From assembly GCA_945874815.1 (NCBI GenBank), contig CAMCIE010000078.1, positions 1 through 6,751 on the forward strand: a DNA stretch of 6,751 bases, in the 5' to 3' direction. A model generated the notes under the pieces. It had not been told where the DNA came from and did no database searches. It saw nothing but the letters and a program-made list of their open reading frames with translations. The stretch comes from an uncultured Bacteroidales bacterium. GTDB lineage: Bacteria > Bacteroidota > Bacteroidia > Bacteroidales > UBA932. Below, piece after piece: positions 5,516 to 6,751 of the stretch. The stretch's first letter is position 1; each line of letters starts with the position of its first letter. The position numbers and the translations under genes were made by a program.

Positions 5516-6751
5516 TTATTTGCACCAGGTGTCAAGCCAGCGGAAGTATTCGCGATGCCACAAAAGTGCATTCTGAGGCTTCAATATCCAGTGGTTCTCG
5601 TCAGGGAAGATGAGAAGACGTGAAGGAACTCCCATCATCTGGGCTGCATTGTATGCCGCCATTCCTTCATCAACCGGTACCCTGTAATCCATACCGCCAT
5701 GGATGACCATCAGCGGAGTATGCCAGTTGGTCACAAGCTTGTGCGGAGAAAGCGCATAGTGGCGCACAGCCTTCGGCATGTTGCTCCACGGAGAACCACC
5801 CTGCTTGATGCCGCCGAAGGTAACACCGTCACCTGCAGGGCCTACAGGTCCCTCAGGAGTGCCGACGCGCGGATCGATGACGCACTCGTGCAGGCCGCCG
5901 TTGTCAAAGTTAGGGAACCACATCTCTTCCGTGGTCATATACATGTGTTCCTCATTGAAAATTCCCGCATGGGCAATGAAAGCATCAAATGTATTTCCGT
6001 GAGTACCACAGAGATAATATACCGAATAACCACCATAGCTGGCGCCGCAGGCAGCCATTTTCCCAACATAAGGCTCTGCCTTGAGCTCCCTCGCCGCAGC
6101 CAGATAATCCTGCATGTTCAGACCGGGATAGTCACCTGAGATTTGCTCGGTCCATTCCTGACCGAATGCAGTAGTACCTCTTCTGTTAGGCAGAACCACG
6201 ACATATCCCTGCATTGCCATGAGCATATAGTTCCATCTGTATGACCATCCCTGGCTTATGGTTCCCTGAGGACCGCCGAGACAAATCAGAATGGAAGGAT
6301 ATTCCTTCTGAGCATCGAATTCAGGCGGATATACCACCCATGTCAGCATTTGTTTGCCGTCGATTGTCCTGACCTTCCTGTCCTCGATTTTCAATGTGGC
6401 AAGCTGCGAGGTGATATGTTCGTTTTCCCTGGTTATCTGGGCATTGCCCTCGAATTTCCCGTCCCTGAGGTTCACAGCAACGATTTCAGTAGGGAATGTC
6501 AGGCTGCAATATGTGGTCAGGAGCTGCTCCGCTCCGTTGTCACCCTTTCTGATGCAGAATGGAGAGTCGTAGTCATACCACTGGTCATCCGAGGTGAGCC
6601 TGCTGATGGAACTGTTTTGGACATCTGCCTTGAAGATGCCTTGAAGTCCTTCAGCCAATGCATTGAAACAGATGGCTCTGGAGTCTTCCGTCCACACCGG
6701 GCCTGCTGCATTGTACTTGAATCCTGCTGTAAGGTCGCGGATATTGCTCAC
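5516..6751 (-). CDS. S9 family serine peptidase, dipeptidyl-peptidase 5-like (N-terminus beyond window)
   Basis: C-terminal 411 codons of a prolyl-oligopeptidase-family enzyme, which removes dipeptides from the N-termini of oligopeptides; the Porphyromonas gingivalis DPP5 homologue is periplasmic and helps in peptide nutrition. Counting from the window edge, residues 1 to about 120 are the end of the beta-propeller (strands such as GPVWTEDSRAICF and ISRLTSDDQW). From about 133 an alpha/beta hydrolase fold follows, with YPSILICLGGPQG, PNRRGTTAFGQEW, the nucleophile Ser238 in GASYGGYS, Asp355 in HGGMDYRVP and His387 in DENHW. The triad is complete. The codon at the edge reads GTG but lies mid-propeller, so it is not the start; family members are near 700 residues, implying about 300 more beyond the edge, where any signal peptide would also be. 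A glycine/proline-rich stretch at about 287-320 looks like an insert. It could instead be called a general S9C acylaminoacyl peptidase; the match to DPP5 (WNYMLMAMQGYVVVLPNRRG, ISGDYPGLNMQDYL) makes that less likely. Confidence 0.93.
   Translation of the reverse strand: MSNIRDLTAGFKYNAAGPVWTEDSRAICFNALAEGLQGIFKADVQNSSISRLTSDDQWYDYDSPFCIRKGDNGAEQLLTTYCSLTFPTEIVAVNLRDGKFEGNAQITRENEHITSQLATLKIEDRKVRTIDGKQMLTWVVYPPEFDAQKEYPSILICLGGPQGTISQGWSYRWNYMLMAMQGYVVVLPNRRGTTAFGQEWTEQISGDYPGLNMQDYLAAARELKAEPYVGKMAACGASYGGYSVYYLCGTHGNTFDAFIAHAGIFNEEHMYMTTEEMWFPNFDNGGLHECVIDPRVGTPEGPVGPAGDGVTFGGIKQGGSPWSNMPKAVRHYALSPHKLVTNWHTPLMVIHGGMDYRVPVDEGMAAYNAAQMMGVPSRLLIFPDENHWILKPQNALLWHREYFRWLDTWCK

Noticed and set aside
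5699..6139. A 146-codon plus-strand open frame opposite the peptidase gene
   Set aside because: It lies entirely within the catalytic domain coding sequence, which has an intact triad. The antisense product shows no motif.
6749..6751. GTG at the right edge as the true start of the peptidase
   Set aside because: It falls in the middle of beta-propeller repeats; a 411-residue S9 enzyme without the rest of its propeller is unlikely. It is an edge artefact.

Overview
The window looks like core chromosome from an anaerobic member of the Bacteroidota, probably Bacteroidales. Three things point there. The region between the divergent transcription units carries three matches to the Bacteroidota -7 box TAnnTTTG, one of them with a correctly spaced -33 TTTG. 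The genes lack Shine-Dalgarno sequences in front of their start codons. The gene content also fits: a single-chain pyruvate:ferredoxin oxidoreductase (PFOR) and an S9 peptidase closely resembling Porphyromonas dipeptidyl-peptidase 5. No species is assigned.

Layout from left to right: (1) bases 1-580, plus strand, a short LysR-type regulator that enters from the left edge; its ATG probably straddles the edge, with the G at base 1. (2) 579-614, a 13-bp hairpin that serves as a shared terminator for two convergent genes. (3) 632-4159, minus strand, a full-length PFOR of 1175 residues with all iron-sulfur and thiamine diphosphate ligands. (4) 4160-4584, an intergenic hub holding the PFOR promoter with phased A-tracts, a tRNA-Arg(CCG) on the minus strand with encoded CCA and its own promoter, and the fabD promoter on the plus strand. 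(5) 4585-5463, plus strand, fabD. (6) 5486-5514, an intrinsic terminator. (7) 5516-6751, minus strand, the C-terminal part of a DPP5-like S9 peptidase whose N-terminus lies beyond the right edge.

The genes are separate transcription units in alternating orientation, not one operon. Their roles form a plausible central-metabolism and nutrient set: peptide breakdown by DPP5, pyruvate to acetyl-CoA plus reduced ferredoxin by PFOR, and malonyl loading of acyl carrier protein for fatty acid synthesis by FabD. Nothing shows that they are co-regulated.

No mobile element, CRISPR array, toxin-antitoxin pair or new multi-gene system is visible. The points worth a second look are modest: an extra seven-cysteine cluster in PFOR, the half-size effector domain of the LysR protein, a glycine/proline-rich insert in the peptidase catalytic domain, and phased A-tracts and nested inverted repeats in the promoter hub.
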